Below are positions 16,269 to 25,770 of a stretch of 46,072 nt of DNA, piece by piece. A program made the position numbers and the translations under genes. Source of the stretch: an uncultured Pseudomonadota bacterium (lineage in GTDB: Bacteria > Desulfobacterota > Desulfobacteria > Desulfobacterales > Desulfobacteraceae); contig CALGRI010000196.1 in assembly GCA_937880875.1 (NCBI GenBank), positions 1-46,072 of the forward strand, written 5' to 3'. Positions within the stretch are counted from its first letter, which is position 1. Every line of letters starts with the position of its first letter. The notes below the pieces were generated by a model. That model saw nothing but the letters and a program-made list of their open reading frames with translations, was not told the DNA's origin and did no database searches.

Positions 16269-18209
16269 ATGGCATTGGATAGAAAAATAGCATATATTGA
16301 CCTTACCACCGGAGAGATAGAGGTCAAAACCATTCCTCTTGATGTCAGAAGAAAATTCCTTGGTGGTCGGGGTCTGGATGCTTATCTGTTACTGAATCAT
16401 TCTAAAAAAGGGTGTGATCCGCTGGGACCTGATAATCCGCTCATCGTCAGCGGCGGCATCCTGACGGCTACCTGCGCATCTGCAACAGCAAGAACCCATG
16501 TCATGGCAAAATCCCCCTTAACAGGGCTTCTGGGTTCATGTAACATGGGCGGGTTTTTTGCGCCTGAAATGGCCTGGGCCGGGTTTCATCACCTTGTCAT
16601 CAAAGGAAAAGCTGAAAAACCCTGTTATATTTATATTCACAACGGGAAAATCCAAATTCGTGATGGAGAAAATATCTGGGGCAAAACCACCACAGATACC
16701 CAATGGGCCATCAGGGATGAGTTGAATGATCAGGAAGTAAAATCACTTGTGATAGGACCTGCCGGTGAAAATCTTGTGGCATTTGCAAATGTCATGACAG
16801 GGATTAAAAATGCCGGAGGCAGAACGGGAATGGGTGCGGTTATGGGCTCCAAAAACCTTAAGGCAATCGCCTGCAGAGGAACCATGGATATTAAGATTGC
16901 CCATCCTGTTGAAGCCCTTGAATACAACAAACGCTTTATCGACCAGATTACATCTGCAAAAGTGAACAAGACCCAGGGAACCCTGGGAACACCTTTTATC
17001 TGGGGTGCAACCAATTCATGGGGCGGGGTAAGAACCCGTAATTTTCAATACAACCAGTGTGAATATGCAGATGATATAGAACCTGAAGCAATTGATGAGA
17101 TCTGTGAAGATACAATGGGACCCTATCACATGTCAGGCTGTTTTGGATGCCAGGTTCATTGCCGTGCCCAGTACAGAATTCCTTCCGGGCCCTTAAAAGG
17201 AAAATACGACGAAGGCCCTGAGTATACATCCCAGGGAGCATTTGGCTCTGAAACAGATACGCCAAGGGCTGAAACTGTTCTTGTTGGGAACCATCTTGTT
17301 GATCAATATGGCATGGATAACCTTGAAACAGGGTCCTTGATTTCATGGGCAATGGAACTTTACGAATTAGGTATTCTTACCAGCAAAGATACAGACGGAC
17401 TTGATCTTAAATTCGGCAATGATGAAGCTGTTCTTGAAATGATTGAGCGCATCTGCTTTAGAAAAGGTAAAGTTGCCGATGCCCTTGCAAATGGTGGTAT
17501 TCCAGCTTCTAAAACCTTTGGCAAAGATTCTTTTAATTATCTTATCCAGGTAAAAGGAATGAGCAACCTTCATTCCGATGAAAGGGCTACCCCGGCACTG
17601 GCATTGAATATTGCAACCTCTTCCAGGGGATCTGACCATTTAAGAAGTCGTCCGGCAATTGATCTTTATCATTTGCCTGTGGATGTTTTGAGAAAAATAT
17701 ACTCCAGTCCCATCCCCTATGAAGGGCCTCTGTCTTCCGAGCATACCGAATACATTGGAAAACCCTGGCAGGTCTTCTGGCAGGAAAACTGCTATATGGG
17801 TGTAGACTGTCTGGGTATCTGCAAATACCATACAACCTTTCTGGGTGCGACATTGCCAAACTTTGAAGACTGGCCCAAAGTGTTGTATTACAACACCGGG
17901 CTTGAATTTACCCCGGAAGAGCTGTGGGATATTGCAGAGCGCTGCAACATGGTGGAAAGACTTTTCAACTTAAGGGAAGGTTTGACAAGAGATGACCTTG
18001 AAAAAGGCGATATGATCAACCATCGTTATTTTGACGAGCCCACAAGAAGGGGTGCTCCTGATGTCGTGGGAACAACCATTGACAGGGAAAAATTCAGCAA
18101 AATGATTGATGAATTTTATGCGCACAAAGGTCTTGATCAAAAAGGCAAACCTACAACAAAAACCCTGAAACGGCTTGGGCTGGCAAATGAGCCATCCCAT
18201 ATGCTGTAA
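16269..18209 (+). CDS. Aldehyde:ferredoxin oxidoreductase, tungsten-pterin catalytic subunit
   Basis: This is a 646-aa AOR-family enzyme. Start ATG 16269 has GGAGGG nine bases upstream; longer frames to 16227 overlap the previous gene. The N-terminal domain has the family signature FLGGRGLDAYLL and SPLTGLLGSCNMGGFF. The 4Fe-4S ligands are C291, C294 and C298 (CFGCQVHC) and C518, within the DCLGIC tungstopterin-binding motif. AORs oxidise aldehydes to carboxylates with ferredoxin, or the reverse, using a W-bispyranopterin. With the adjacent polyferredoxin it resembles the two-subunit AORs of aromatic-degrading anaerobes. It could detoxify or oxidise aldehydes, or reduce acids; the substrate is unknown. 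Confidence 0.93.
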   Translation: MALDRKIAYIDLTTGEIEVKTIPLDVRRKFLGGRGLDAYLLLNHSKKGCDPLGPDNPLIVSGGILTATCASATARTHVMAKSPLTGLLGSCNMGGFFAPEMAWAGFHHLVIKGKAEKPCYIYIHNGKIQIRDGENIWGKTTTDTQWAIRDELNDQEVKSLVIGPAGENLVAFANVMTGIKNAGGRTGMGAVMGSKNLKAIACRGTMDIKIAHPVEALEYNKRFIDQITSAKVNKTQGTLGTPFIWGATNSWGGVRTRNFQYNQCEYADDIEPEAIDEICEDTMGPYHMSGCFGCQVHCRAQYRIPSGPLKGKYDEGPEYTSQGAFGSETDTPRAETVLVGNHLVDQYGMDNLETGSLISWAMELYELGILTSKDTDGLDLKFGNDEAVLEMIERICFRKGKVADALANGGIPASKTFGKDSFNYLIQVKGMSNLHSDERATPALALNIATSSRGSDHLRSRPAIDLYHLPVDVLRKIYSSPIPYEGPLSSEHTEYIGKPWQVFWQENCYMGVDCLGICKYHTTFLGATLPNFEDWPKVLYYNTGLEFTPEELWDIAERCNMVERLFNLREGLTRDDLEKGDMINHRYFDEPTRRGAPDVVGTTIDREKFSKMIDEFYAHKGLDQKGKPTTKTLKRLGLANEPSHML

Positions 18210-18229
18210 AAGTTTGAAAGGAGGATATC

Positions 18230-18730
18230 ATGGAAACAAAGGATAAGGTCCTTATGATAAACCCTGAAAAATGTACAGGGTGCAGATTGTGTGAACTGGT
18301 ATGTGCGGTAAAGCATGACGGGGTTTCCAACCCTGCCAGAAGCCGCATAAGAGTAATGAAATGGGAAATGGACGGGGTGTACATCCCCATGGCCTGCCAG
18401 CAGTGCCAGGATGCCCCCTGCATGGGTGTATGTCCTGCCAATGCGATTTCCCGCAATGATGAACTTAACAAAATTGAAGTGGATTATGACAAATGTATCG
18501 GCTGCCGCTCATGCGTGGCAGTCTGTCCCTTTGGCGCCATGGGATTTAACTCCATTGACAGAAAAGTGTTCAAATGTGACCTGTGTGATGGAGACCCCCA
18601 GTGTGTAAGATTCTGTGAAGTTCAATGTGTTGAATATGTGGATGCAGATGATGTGGCCATTCTCAAAAAACAGGATGCTGCAAAAAAACTGTATGCCACA
18701 AGTCATAAAATTGCTCTGAAAGAAGCTTAA
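18230..18730 (+). CDS. Four-cluster 4Fe-4S ferredoxin subunit (HycB/AOR-associated)
   Basis: This 166-aa electron-transfer protein has sixteen clustered Cys in four sets: CTGCRLCELVC, CQQCQDAPCMGVCP, CIGCRSCVAVCP and CDLCDGDPQCVRFC. The arrangement equals that of HycB/DmsB-type subunits. There is no signal peptide, so it is cytosolic. It starts 20 bp after the AOR stop with a GGAGG site and should carry electrons between the tungsten enzyme and ferredoxin or another partner. A strong hairpin terminator follows, so the zinc ribbon, AOR and this gene form one operon. Confidence 0.92.
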   Translation: METKDKVLMINPEKCTGCRLCELVCAVKHDGVSNPARSRIRVMKWEMDGVYIPMACQQCQDAPCMGVCPANAISRNDELNKIEVDYDKCIGCRSCVAVCPFGAMGFNSIDRKVFKCDLCDGDPQCVRFCEVQCVEYVDADDVAILKKQDAAKKLYATSHKIALKEA

Positions 18731-18766
18731 GTTTATAAAATCTTTATAAAGGATTTAAGTTAGTTT

Positions 18767-18810
18767 ATACTGCACGTTCCAGGATTAGCCCGGAACGTGC
18801 AGTATTGTTT
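18767..18810 (+). terminator. Rho-independent terminator of the AOR operon
   Basis: A perfect 14-bp stem (ATACTGCACGTTCC at 18767-18780 with its complement at 18792-18805) closes an 11-nt loop and is followed by TGTTTT. It lies 36 bp after the ferredoxin stop and before the radical SAM gene. Confidence 0.9.
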
Positions 18811-18828
18811 TAAGGGGTGTTGTAAAAC

Positions 18829-20247
18829 ATGAACGGAAAAATAAAGAAACTGGTGATCCTGACAGGCTATTTTAAAGGGGAGTCCTATGGGCTTTTAGGC
18901 CCCCAGATGGCAGCCACCATCATCAATAGTCATACTGATTTTAATGCCATTGTTGTGGGGGTGACCAATGAGAATGATATAAAGGATGTCAAAACGGCTT
19001 TAAATCACTATTTTGGAGACCAGCAAAAGATTCTGGGCTTTTCATCCCTTGGGGGAAGATCAGACCTGTTTGATCTTGCCAGGGAATTAAAGGAACAGGG
19101 TGCAATCACCATTCTTGCCGGTTCCCAGGCAGGGCCTGATTATAAAGGAGAGAAGGGCTGGCAATCCTATCCTCACCGCTTTAAGGGAGTTTCTGATTGT
19201 TTTTCCTTTGCCCTGCACGGCCCTGCCCAGCAGATTATCCCCATTCTATCATCTGGTTTTGATAAAGACATATCAAAATTTGACGGGGTGTTATGCAAAG
19301 ATGCCAATGGCCGGATCAATGAAACCCCTTCCACTGATTGGGATGACACCTTTCTTTCAGCGGTTGACTGGCAAACTTTGTATCTGTTAAATGGTTCTGT
19401 CTTTGAACCCATAACCATCACAACGGCCCAGGTATTGCAGCAGATCGGATGCCAGCATGCAGCAAAAGAAAGGCAAGTCTTCATTGATTATCCAGCAGGG
19501 CTTGTTAAAAATGGGCCTCAACCTTCTTATATAACCATTTGTCAGAAAGGATGCAGCTTTTGTGATGTGGCAGTTGATAAAGGGTATTTCGGAGGTGTGG
19601 GTGAGGCTGCATTTAAAAAACAATTATGGTGTTTGCCAGAGGATGGTGACGGCAGGAAAATACCCTTTGAGCTGATTAATGAAAGTCCTCTGTTTAAACT
19701 ATCACAGCTTTTCAAGCTGGCAGATGAACTGGCCATTGAATTATCCCAGATCAATCTGACCCTGCGGGCAGACTATCTCATAAAGGGTCTCAAACCGCTG
19801 GCAGCAGCATTGGACATCGCCACAAAGAAAAATGTCCGGATTTTATTGTCCTCCATTGGATTTGAATCCTTTGATGATTCGATTTTAAAGAACCTGAACA
19901 AAGGACTTGATCGACAGACAAACCTGGATGCCATCAAGGCTATAAGGCAGTTAAAATCAAGATACCCCGCCAATCTGGGCTACCTGAAACAGGAGGGGGC
20001 TAATCATGGGTTTATCCATCCAACACCCTGGGACAACCCACAGATTTCCCATGAAATTAATAAAACCATCAGCATGTACCAATTGTCACACGATATTTTA
20101 CCCCATCACAGCACGCCCTTGATCATCCACCATGCTTCCGGTCTTGCCGACTGGATAAGGCAGATTGAATTAAAGGAAAATATCCAGTTCCAGCGAGTCG
20201 GTACCACCATTGGGTGGTGGCAGACAAAGGAAGAGTTTTTGTTATGA
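18829..20247 (+). CDS. Radical SAM protein with B12-binding-like N-terminal domain
   Basis: The protein has 472 aa. The N-terminal part (about 1-140) has the alternating beta-alpha pattern of a cobalamin-binding Rossmann domain (VILTGYFKGESYGLLGPQMAA; LGFSSLGGRSDLFDLARELK; ITILAGSQAG) but lacks the DxHxxG motif, as in many B12-radical SAM proteins that bind B12 base-off without His. The radical SAM CxxxCxxC is C238, C242 and C245 (ICQKGCSFCDV). The C-terminus has no extra Cys cluster. Transcription is probably separate from the AOR operon because of the terminator between them. The reaction is unknown: methyl transfer, ring contraction or another radical rearrangement are all possible. Confidence 0.8.
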   Translation: MNGKIKKLVILTGYFKGESYGLLGPQMAATIINSHTDFNAIVVGVTNENDIKDVKTALNHYFGDQQKILGFSSLGGRSDLFDLARELKEQGAITILAGSQAGPDYKGEKGWQSYPHRFKGVSDCFSFALHGPAQQIIPILSSGFDKDISKFDGVLCKDANGRINETPSTDWDDTFLSAVDWQTLYLLNGSVFEPITITTAQVLQQIGCQHAAKERQVFIDYPAGLVKNGPQPSYITICQKGCSFCDVAVDKGYFGGVGEAAFKKQLWCLPEDGDGRKIPFELINESPLFKLSQLFKLADELAIELSQINLTLRADYLIKGLKPLAAALDIATKKNVRILLSSIGFESFDDSILKNLNKGLDRQTNLDAIKAIRQLKSRYPANLGYLKQEGANHGFIHPTPWDNPQISHEINKTISMYQLSHDILPHHSTPLIIHHASGLADWIRQIELKENIQFQRVGTTIGWWQTKEEFLL

Positions 20248-20391
20248 ATAGTGTAACACAAAAAAACTGCCATATTAAACTTCAAATGGCAACAATCGAT
20301 TCCTGGTCCTTTTTTCTGGAGGTATTGATCCGTTCTCCAATCACTTCAAACATCTTTTTAAGAATACAAGCTGAATTTGCATGGTTTCAGT

Positions 20392-21396
20392 TTATGTGTG
20401 CGAATCTGGCACCAGGACAATTTTTGCCGCAGCAGTTAACCCTTTGTCAAGATCGGAAAAGGCTTGAGCCCCTTGGGAAAGGGGGCGGGTTTCAACCCAT
20501 CTGAGATCTCCCAGCAAACCTGCATCAAGAGCCTTTACTGCAGCCCTTACATCAGCAGCTGTATAGCAATAAACCCCGATCAATGTGACTTCAAAAAGGG
20601 TGAGTTTTCGAATATCCAGGCCGTCTTGTGAATCCATCAAGCCTATATGTACCAGTGTCCCGCCTGGTTTTACGGCTGACATGGCAAGCTTTCGGGTTTT
20701 ACCTCCCCCAACACAGTCGATTACCAGGTCAAAGCTATCGTTTTGAAAGGTGGAATCTGTTATAGGGTTGAAGACTTGGCATCCAATATGCTCAGCCGCA
20801 GATTTTCCTCTAAGATCATTGGTTTCAGCTAAAAGGATATCAAAACACCCATATCCTCTCAACAGGAGGGCCGCCAGCATGCCGATAGCACCACCACCGA
20901 TGACCATAATCTTTAGCTCTGCAAGGGGGCGGGGAGATTTGATTCTGGCCAGGTTTAAGGCATGAATGGCAGTAGCTGTTGGTTCAGCAAGACTTGCATT
21001 AACTGAACTCAGGGTTTCAGGAAGTGCAACAAGGTTTCTGGTTGGTATTTTGACATACTCTGCATAAGCACCTGCCAGCCGCATGCCAATCAGTTCTCTT
21101 TGGTCACAGAGGTTTGAAAATCCTGTGTCACAATATTGGCAGGCACAGCAGGTAATTAAAGGGTTGATCACAGCACGGCTGCCTTCTTGAGTGCCCGATG
21201 CAATAGTGCCTGCTACTTCGTGACCCAGAATCAGCGGGGGAACCCGCCGTGGGTCAATGCCATGGTAAGCATGCATATCAGAACCGCAGATGCCTGTGGC
21301 TTCTATTTTTAATAAAACTTCGCCGGGATCAAGAACCGGATCTGGCTCTTCCCGGTAAACGATTTCATTGGTATCCGTGTATACGAGTGCTTTCAT
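20392..21396 (-). CDS. Zinc-dependent MDR dehydrogenase (HpsO/HpsP-position)
   Basis: This is a 334-aa zinc alcohol dehydrogenase of the sorbitol/threonine dehydrogenase type. The N-terminal GroES-like domain has the catalytic-zinc motif TGICGSDMHAYHG and GHEVAG, and a structural-zinc cluster CCACQYCDTGFSNLC. The Rossmann motif is VIGGGAIGMLAA. It is the last gene of the long minus-strand sulfonate locus. In known DHPS-degrading bacteria two dehydrogenases (HpsO, HpsP) interconvert the enantiomers of dihydroxypropanesulfonate through the 2-keto form. This gene and the SDR upstream fill those two positions. That role is an inference from context; the enzyme class is firm. Confidence 0.85.
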   Translation of the reverse strand: MKALVYTDTNEIVYREEPDPVLDPGEVLLKIEATGICGSDMHAYHGIDPRRVPPLILGHEVAGTIASGTQEGSRAVINPLITCCACQYCDTGFSNLCDQRELIGMRLAGAYAEYVKIPTRNLVALPETLSSVNASLAEPTATAIHALNLARIKSPRPLAELKIMVIGGGAIGMLAALLLRGYGCFDILLAETNDLRGKSAAEHIGCQVFNPITDSTFQNDSFDLVIDCVGGGKTRKLAMSAVKPGGTLVHIGLMDSQDGLDIRKLTLFEVTLIGVYCYTAADVRAAVKALDAGLLGDLRWVETRPLSQGAQAFSDLDKGLTAAAKIVLVPDSHT

Positions 21397-21475
21397 AATA
21401 TAGCCTTTTTTTCAAATCTATGACTGTTGATAATGCCGGGGGTTTCATATGTTCCCGCAAATTTTAAACATTGGC

Positions 21476-21504
21476 AGTCCCCCCCGGCAAAACCAGGGGG
21501 GACT
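21476..21504 (-). terminator. GC-rich hairpin between SDR and MDR genes
   Basis: A 9-bp stem AGTCCCCCC / GGGGGGACT with an 11-nt loop lies 26 bp after the SDR stop on the minus strand. No clean T-tract follows, so it may reduce rather than stop read-through into the MDR gene. Confidence 0.55.
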
Positions 21505-21529
21505 ATCCATAATAGTTAATTGTTGGGCT

Positions 21530-22312
21530 CTATTTTGCAGTCCAGCCGCCATCCAGATAAATAGTTTGTCCGGTAATATAATCAGAGGCTGGGGATGCTA
21601 AAAAGATGGCAACCCCTTTTAAGTCATCCAAAACCCCGTTCCGCCCGATGATGGTCTGCCGGGCTAAAGCTTCAATCACATCATTCTGCTTATACAGGTC
21701 CTGGGTCAGGCCGGTTTTGAAAAAACCAGGGCCAATGGCATTACAGGTAATCCCGCTCTGGTCCCTTGACCAGGCTTCGGCCATGGCCCGTGTAAGCTGC
21801 ATCACCCCACCTTTGGATGCTCCATAGGGAACACTGTTGGGAAATGCACGTTCAGATTGAAGTGAGGCAATATTAATGATTTTCCCCCATCCTTTTTCCT
21901 GCATACCGCCAATAAGGTGCCGGGCCAAAAAGAAGGGGGCTTTTAAATTAATATCAATTTGTTTGTTCCAGCTTTCAGAGCTGATTTCGTCCCAGGGCTG
22001 GCGCAGGTTTATACCTGCTGCATTGACCAGAATATCCGGGGCACCAAAAAAAGAAGCCGATTGTTTGGCTGTCTGCGCCAGGGCATCCATGTCGGAAACA
22101 TCACAGGTCAGAAAGGCGGCTTTTCCCCCTATATTTTCAACATCCAGGACAGCTTGTTTTAATGCCTCCTCTTCGCCGGGCAGGGCAACATGAACCACAG
22201 CAGCTCCGGCTTCGGCAAGGCAGAACGCAATGGCCCTGCCAATTCCAGAACTTCCTCCGGTAACAAGGGCCACATGGCCGGTTATACCAAATAATAGATC
22301 AATGCATTTCAT
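21530..22312 (-). CDS. Short-chain dehydrogenase/reductase (HpsO/HpsP-position)
   Basis: This is a 260-aa classical SDR with cofactor motif TGGSSGIGRAIA, NAAGI, the active-site Ser in NIASLQSE and YGASKGG (Tyr-x3-Lys). I start it at ATG 22312, which lies five bases after the HisD-family stop behind GGAG; the longer frame from 22336 overlaps that gene. The tight spacing shows co-transcription with the HpsN-like gene. By context it should oxidise or reduce the secondary alcohol of dihydroxypropanesulfonate or sulfolactate, providing one half of an enantiomer-inverting pair with the zinc dehydrogenase downstream. Sequence alone cannot separate this from sugar-alcohol SDRs. Confidence 0.87.
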   Translation of the reverse strand: MKCIDLLFGITGHVALVTGGSSGIGRAIAFCLAEAGAAVVHVALPGEEEALKQAVLDVENIGGKAAFLTCDVSDMDALAQTAKQSASFFGAPDILVNAAGINLRQPWDEISSESWNKQIDINLKAPFFLARHLIGGMQEKGWGKIINIASLQSERAFPNSVPYGASKGGVMQLTRAMAEAWSRDQSGITCNAIGPGFFKTGLTQDLYKQNDVIEALARQTIIGRNGVLDDLKGVAIFLASPASDYITGQTIYLDGGWTAK

Positions 22313-22316
22313 CGTA

Positions 22317-23639
<1,323 letters not shown>

Positions 23640-23732
23640 TTAAAAATTAAAACACCTGTTGCGTTGTCTTTATATTAAAGGTTCTTTGATAACTAAATTA
23701 GTATAATTATATTAACAATATTTGTTTATAAT

Positions 23733-23764
23733 ACAGCTTTTTCCAGGGTGCTGTTAAAAGCTGT
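23733..23764 (-). terminator. Intercistronic hairpin after the TRAP large-subunit gene
   Basis: The arms ACAGCTTTT (23733-23741) and AAAAGCTGT (23756-23764) pair over nine bases with a 14-nt loop, touching the stop codon of the DctM-type gene. Without a long T-tract it is more likely a processing or attenuation stem than a full stop. Confidence 0.4.
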
Positions 23765-25071
23765 TACAAAAGCCAGAGCGTAATGCCCGGCACCAGCATT
23801 AAAAAGATAACGACGACCAGCATGCTGAAAACAAAATAAATAGCATGCCGGGAAATGGATAAAACCGGTTCTCCGGCAACACCGGATACCACAAACAGAT
23901 TCAATCCCAAAGGAGGCGTGATAAATCCGATACCCAGAGCGCTGACCATCATGATGCAAAAATGAATATCATTCATGCCGATTTCCTGGGCCAGGGGCAT
24001 TAAAATTGGTGCCAATATAACGATGTTCGGCGTGGTTTCCATGACACAGCCGGCAATAATCAGGATGGCGATCATGCTGAGCATTATCAGATATCTGTTT
24101 TCCGTCATGGAGGTCATGGCATAAACAAAATACTGGGGGACTTCAAGGGCTGCCAGTGTCTGGGCAAAGGGCAGTGACATGGCAATGATGGGGACGATGA
24201 CACCGCTGACCTTGGCAGATGTTTCCAACATTTTAGGCACATCTGAAAGCCTAAGATTTTTTTGGTAAAATCCGATGATTAAGGTTGCAATCACCGCTAC
24301 TGATGCCGATTCGGTCGGGGTAAAAATACCTGAATAGATTCCGCCCAGTATGATAAAAGGGATCAAAAGGGCATACCGTCCGTCCCAGACAGTTCTAAGC
24401 CAATGATGTACATCAAAACTTCCCCTGGAATCTTCGTATCCCTTTATCCGGTTGACCAGAAAGTTTGTGACCATTACAGACATTAATACCAATACCCCTG
24501 GAATGGCTGCTGCCAGAAACAAAGTGGAAGCGGAGATGCCCAGGACAAGGCCAATAATAATATAGGAAATGGAGGGCGGAATCAGAATCCCGGTACAGGC
24601 GCCGGCAGCTACAAGTGCGCAGGCATAGGCTTTGGGATACCCTTTTTCCACCAGACGATCTATGGTAATCCTGCCAATGGCAGCGGCATCGGCTGCATCA
24701 GACCCTGAAATACAGGCAAAAAACCCGCAGCCAAGGACCGTTGAGGTTCCAAGACCGGCCCGCTGCCATCCCATGGTTGCTTCGGCCACATCCAGCAGTT
24801 TGTTGGACAATCCGCTTCTAACCAGCACATCGCCGGTTAAAATAAACAAGGGCACGGCGATCAGGGCAAAGGAGTCAACACCGTCAAACAGGGCCTCTCC
24901 TAAAAGAGTCGCCGGTAAAACCTCGGTGGTCATCAGCATGATGACCGAACCCAGACCGATAACAGCCCAGATCCTTACCCCCAGGAGAATCAATATGACC
25001 ATTCCCAGCAGTGGTCCGTAAAAGTCCCAGCCAAGAGATAGTTCAGCGGTATTCATAAGATGGCTATACAT
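23764..25071 (-). CDS. TRAP transporter large permease (DctM/HpsM-like)
   Basis: This is a 435-aa integral membrane protein with about 12 hydrophobic helices of the TRAP DctM type. The family motifs ALIAVPLFILTGDVLVRSGLS, CGFFACISGSDAADAAAIG and ITPPLGLNLFV are clear. It works with the small subunit and the periplasmic binding protein encoded just upstream in the order P, Q, M. TRAP systems import organic acids with sodium symport. The locus suggests an organosulfonate such as DHPS or sulfolactate as cargo. It starts at ATG 25071 behind AAAAGGA. Confidence 0.93.
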   Translation of the reverse strand: MYSHLMNTAELSLGWDFYGPLLGMVILILLGVRIWAVIGLGSVIMLMTTEVLPATLLGEALFDGVDSFALIAVPLFILTGDVLVRSGLSNKLLDVAEATMGWQRAGLGTSTVLGCGFFACISGSDAADAAAIGRITIDRLVEKGYPKAYACALVAAGACTGILIPPSISYIIIGLVLGISASTLFLAAAIPGVLVLMSVMVTNFLVNRIKGYEDSRGSFDVHHWLRTVWDGRYALLIPFIILGGIYSGIFTPTESASVAVIATLIIGFYQKNLRLSDVPKMLETSAKVSGVIVPIIAMSLPFAQTLAALEVPQYFVYAMTSMTENRYLIMLSMIAILIIAGCVMETTPNIVILAPILMPLAQEIGMNDIHFCIMMVSALGIGFITPPLGLNLFVVSGVAGEPVLSISRHAIYFVFSMLVVVIFLMLVPGITLWLL

Positions 25072-25089
25072 TTTCAGATCCTTTTTTCC

Positions 25090-25611
25090 TTAATCAAACA
25101 GTTTTTTGCCTTCAAAAACAGACCGACCTGCTTTCAGATCACTTAAATCCCTTTTCATGGACTGGAGCAACCGCCAGATGATCATGGTAAATCCCAGTGG
25201 TACTGCAGCAAGAAACCAGGCATGACTGATCCTCAACCCATGGGTAACTGACCCGAAATGAATGGAGTTCAATACCGGTTCCATGGACCAGTAAAGTGCA
25301 ATACAGGCAAGGATCAAGGTAATAATATCGCCAAAAATAAACACGATTGCTTTCCCTTTATTTGGTAGTAAAGGCAGGATAACATCAATCCTGATGTGGG
25401 CCCGCTCCTTAATGGCAGCAGCTGCACCGATCCAGGTGATGTAAATAAACGCGTAACGGGCGATCTCTTCAGACCATATGGAAGAGTAGGAGAGGAAAAA
25501 CCTTCGGAACACCTCCATGAAAATCGTTATGACAACCAAAGTGTATAACGGCAGGGTTAAATATCGTTCACCATTTCGGTCAATTTCTAAAAAAAACGCT
25601 TTAATACCCAT
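25090..25611 (-). CDS. TRAP transporter small permease (DctQ/HpsL-like)
   Basis: This is a 173-aa membrane protein with four TM helices, the normal DctQ size. The helix 2 region WSEEIARYAFIYITWIGAAAAIKERAHIRID is the standard DctQ signature. ATG 25611 is preceded by GGAGGAAG. It lies 18 bp upstream of the large-subunit gene and follows the binding-protein gene after a strong stem-loop. Confidence 0.92.
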   Translation of the reverse strand: MGIKAFFLEIDRNGERYLTLPLYTLVVITIFMEVFRRFFLSYSSIWSEEIARYAFIYITWIGAAAAIKERAHIRIDVILPLLPNKGKAIVFIFGDIITLILACIALYWSMEPVLNSIHFGSVTHGLRISHAWFLAAVPLGFTMIIWRLLQSMKRDLSDLKAGRSVFEGKKLFD

Positions 25612-25692
25612 GAACTTCCTCCTGAAAACACTTTTCTACTCTGTCAATCATTAGTACCATGCCCGGAATATCAAATTGCCTTTAATTTGGCT

Positions 25693-25756
25693 GGCTGTGA
25701 CCGGACGACACCCAGATTTTTTTTAATAAACTGGGTGTTTTCATCCGGGCACAGCC
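25693..25756 (-). repeat. Long intercistronic stem-loop between dctP- and dctQ-type genes
   Basis: The sequence GGCTGTG-A-CCGGA...ACACCCAG pairs with CTGGGTGT...CCGG-G-CACAGCC across an A/T-rich loop, giving about 20 paired bases with a small internal bulge. It follows the binding-protein stop by 15 bp. Such stems commonly protect the upstream mRNA and reduce downstream expression, giving more binding protein than permease. Confidence 0.75.
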
Positions 25757-25770
25757 TCAACCTGATTTGA

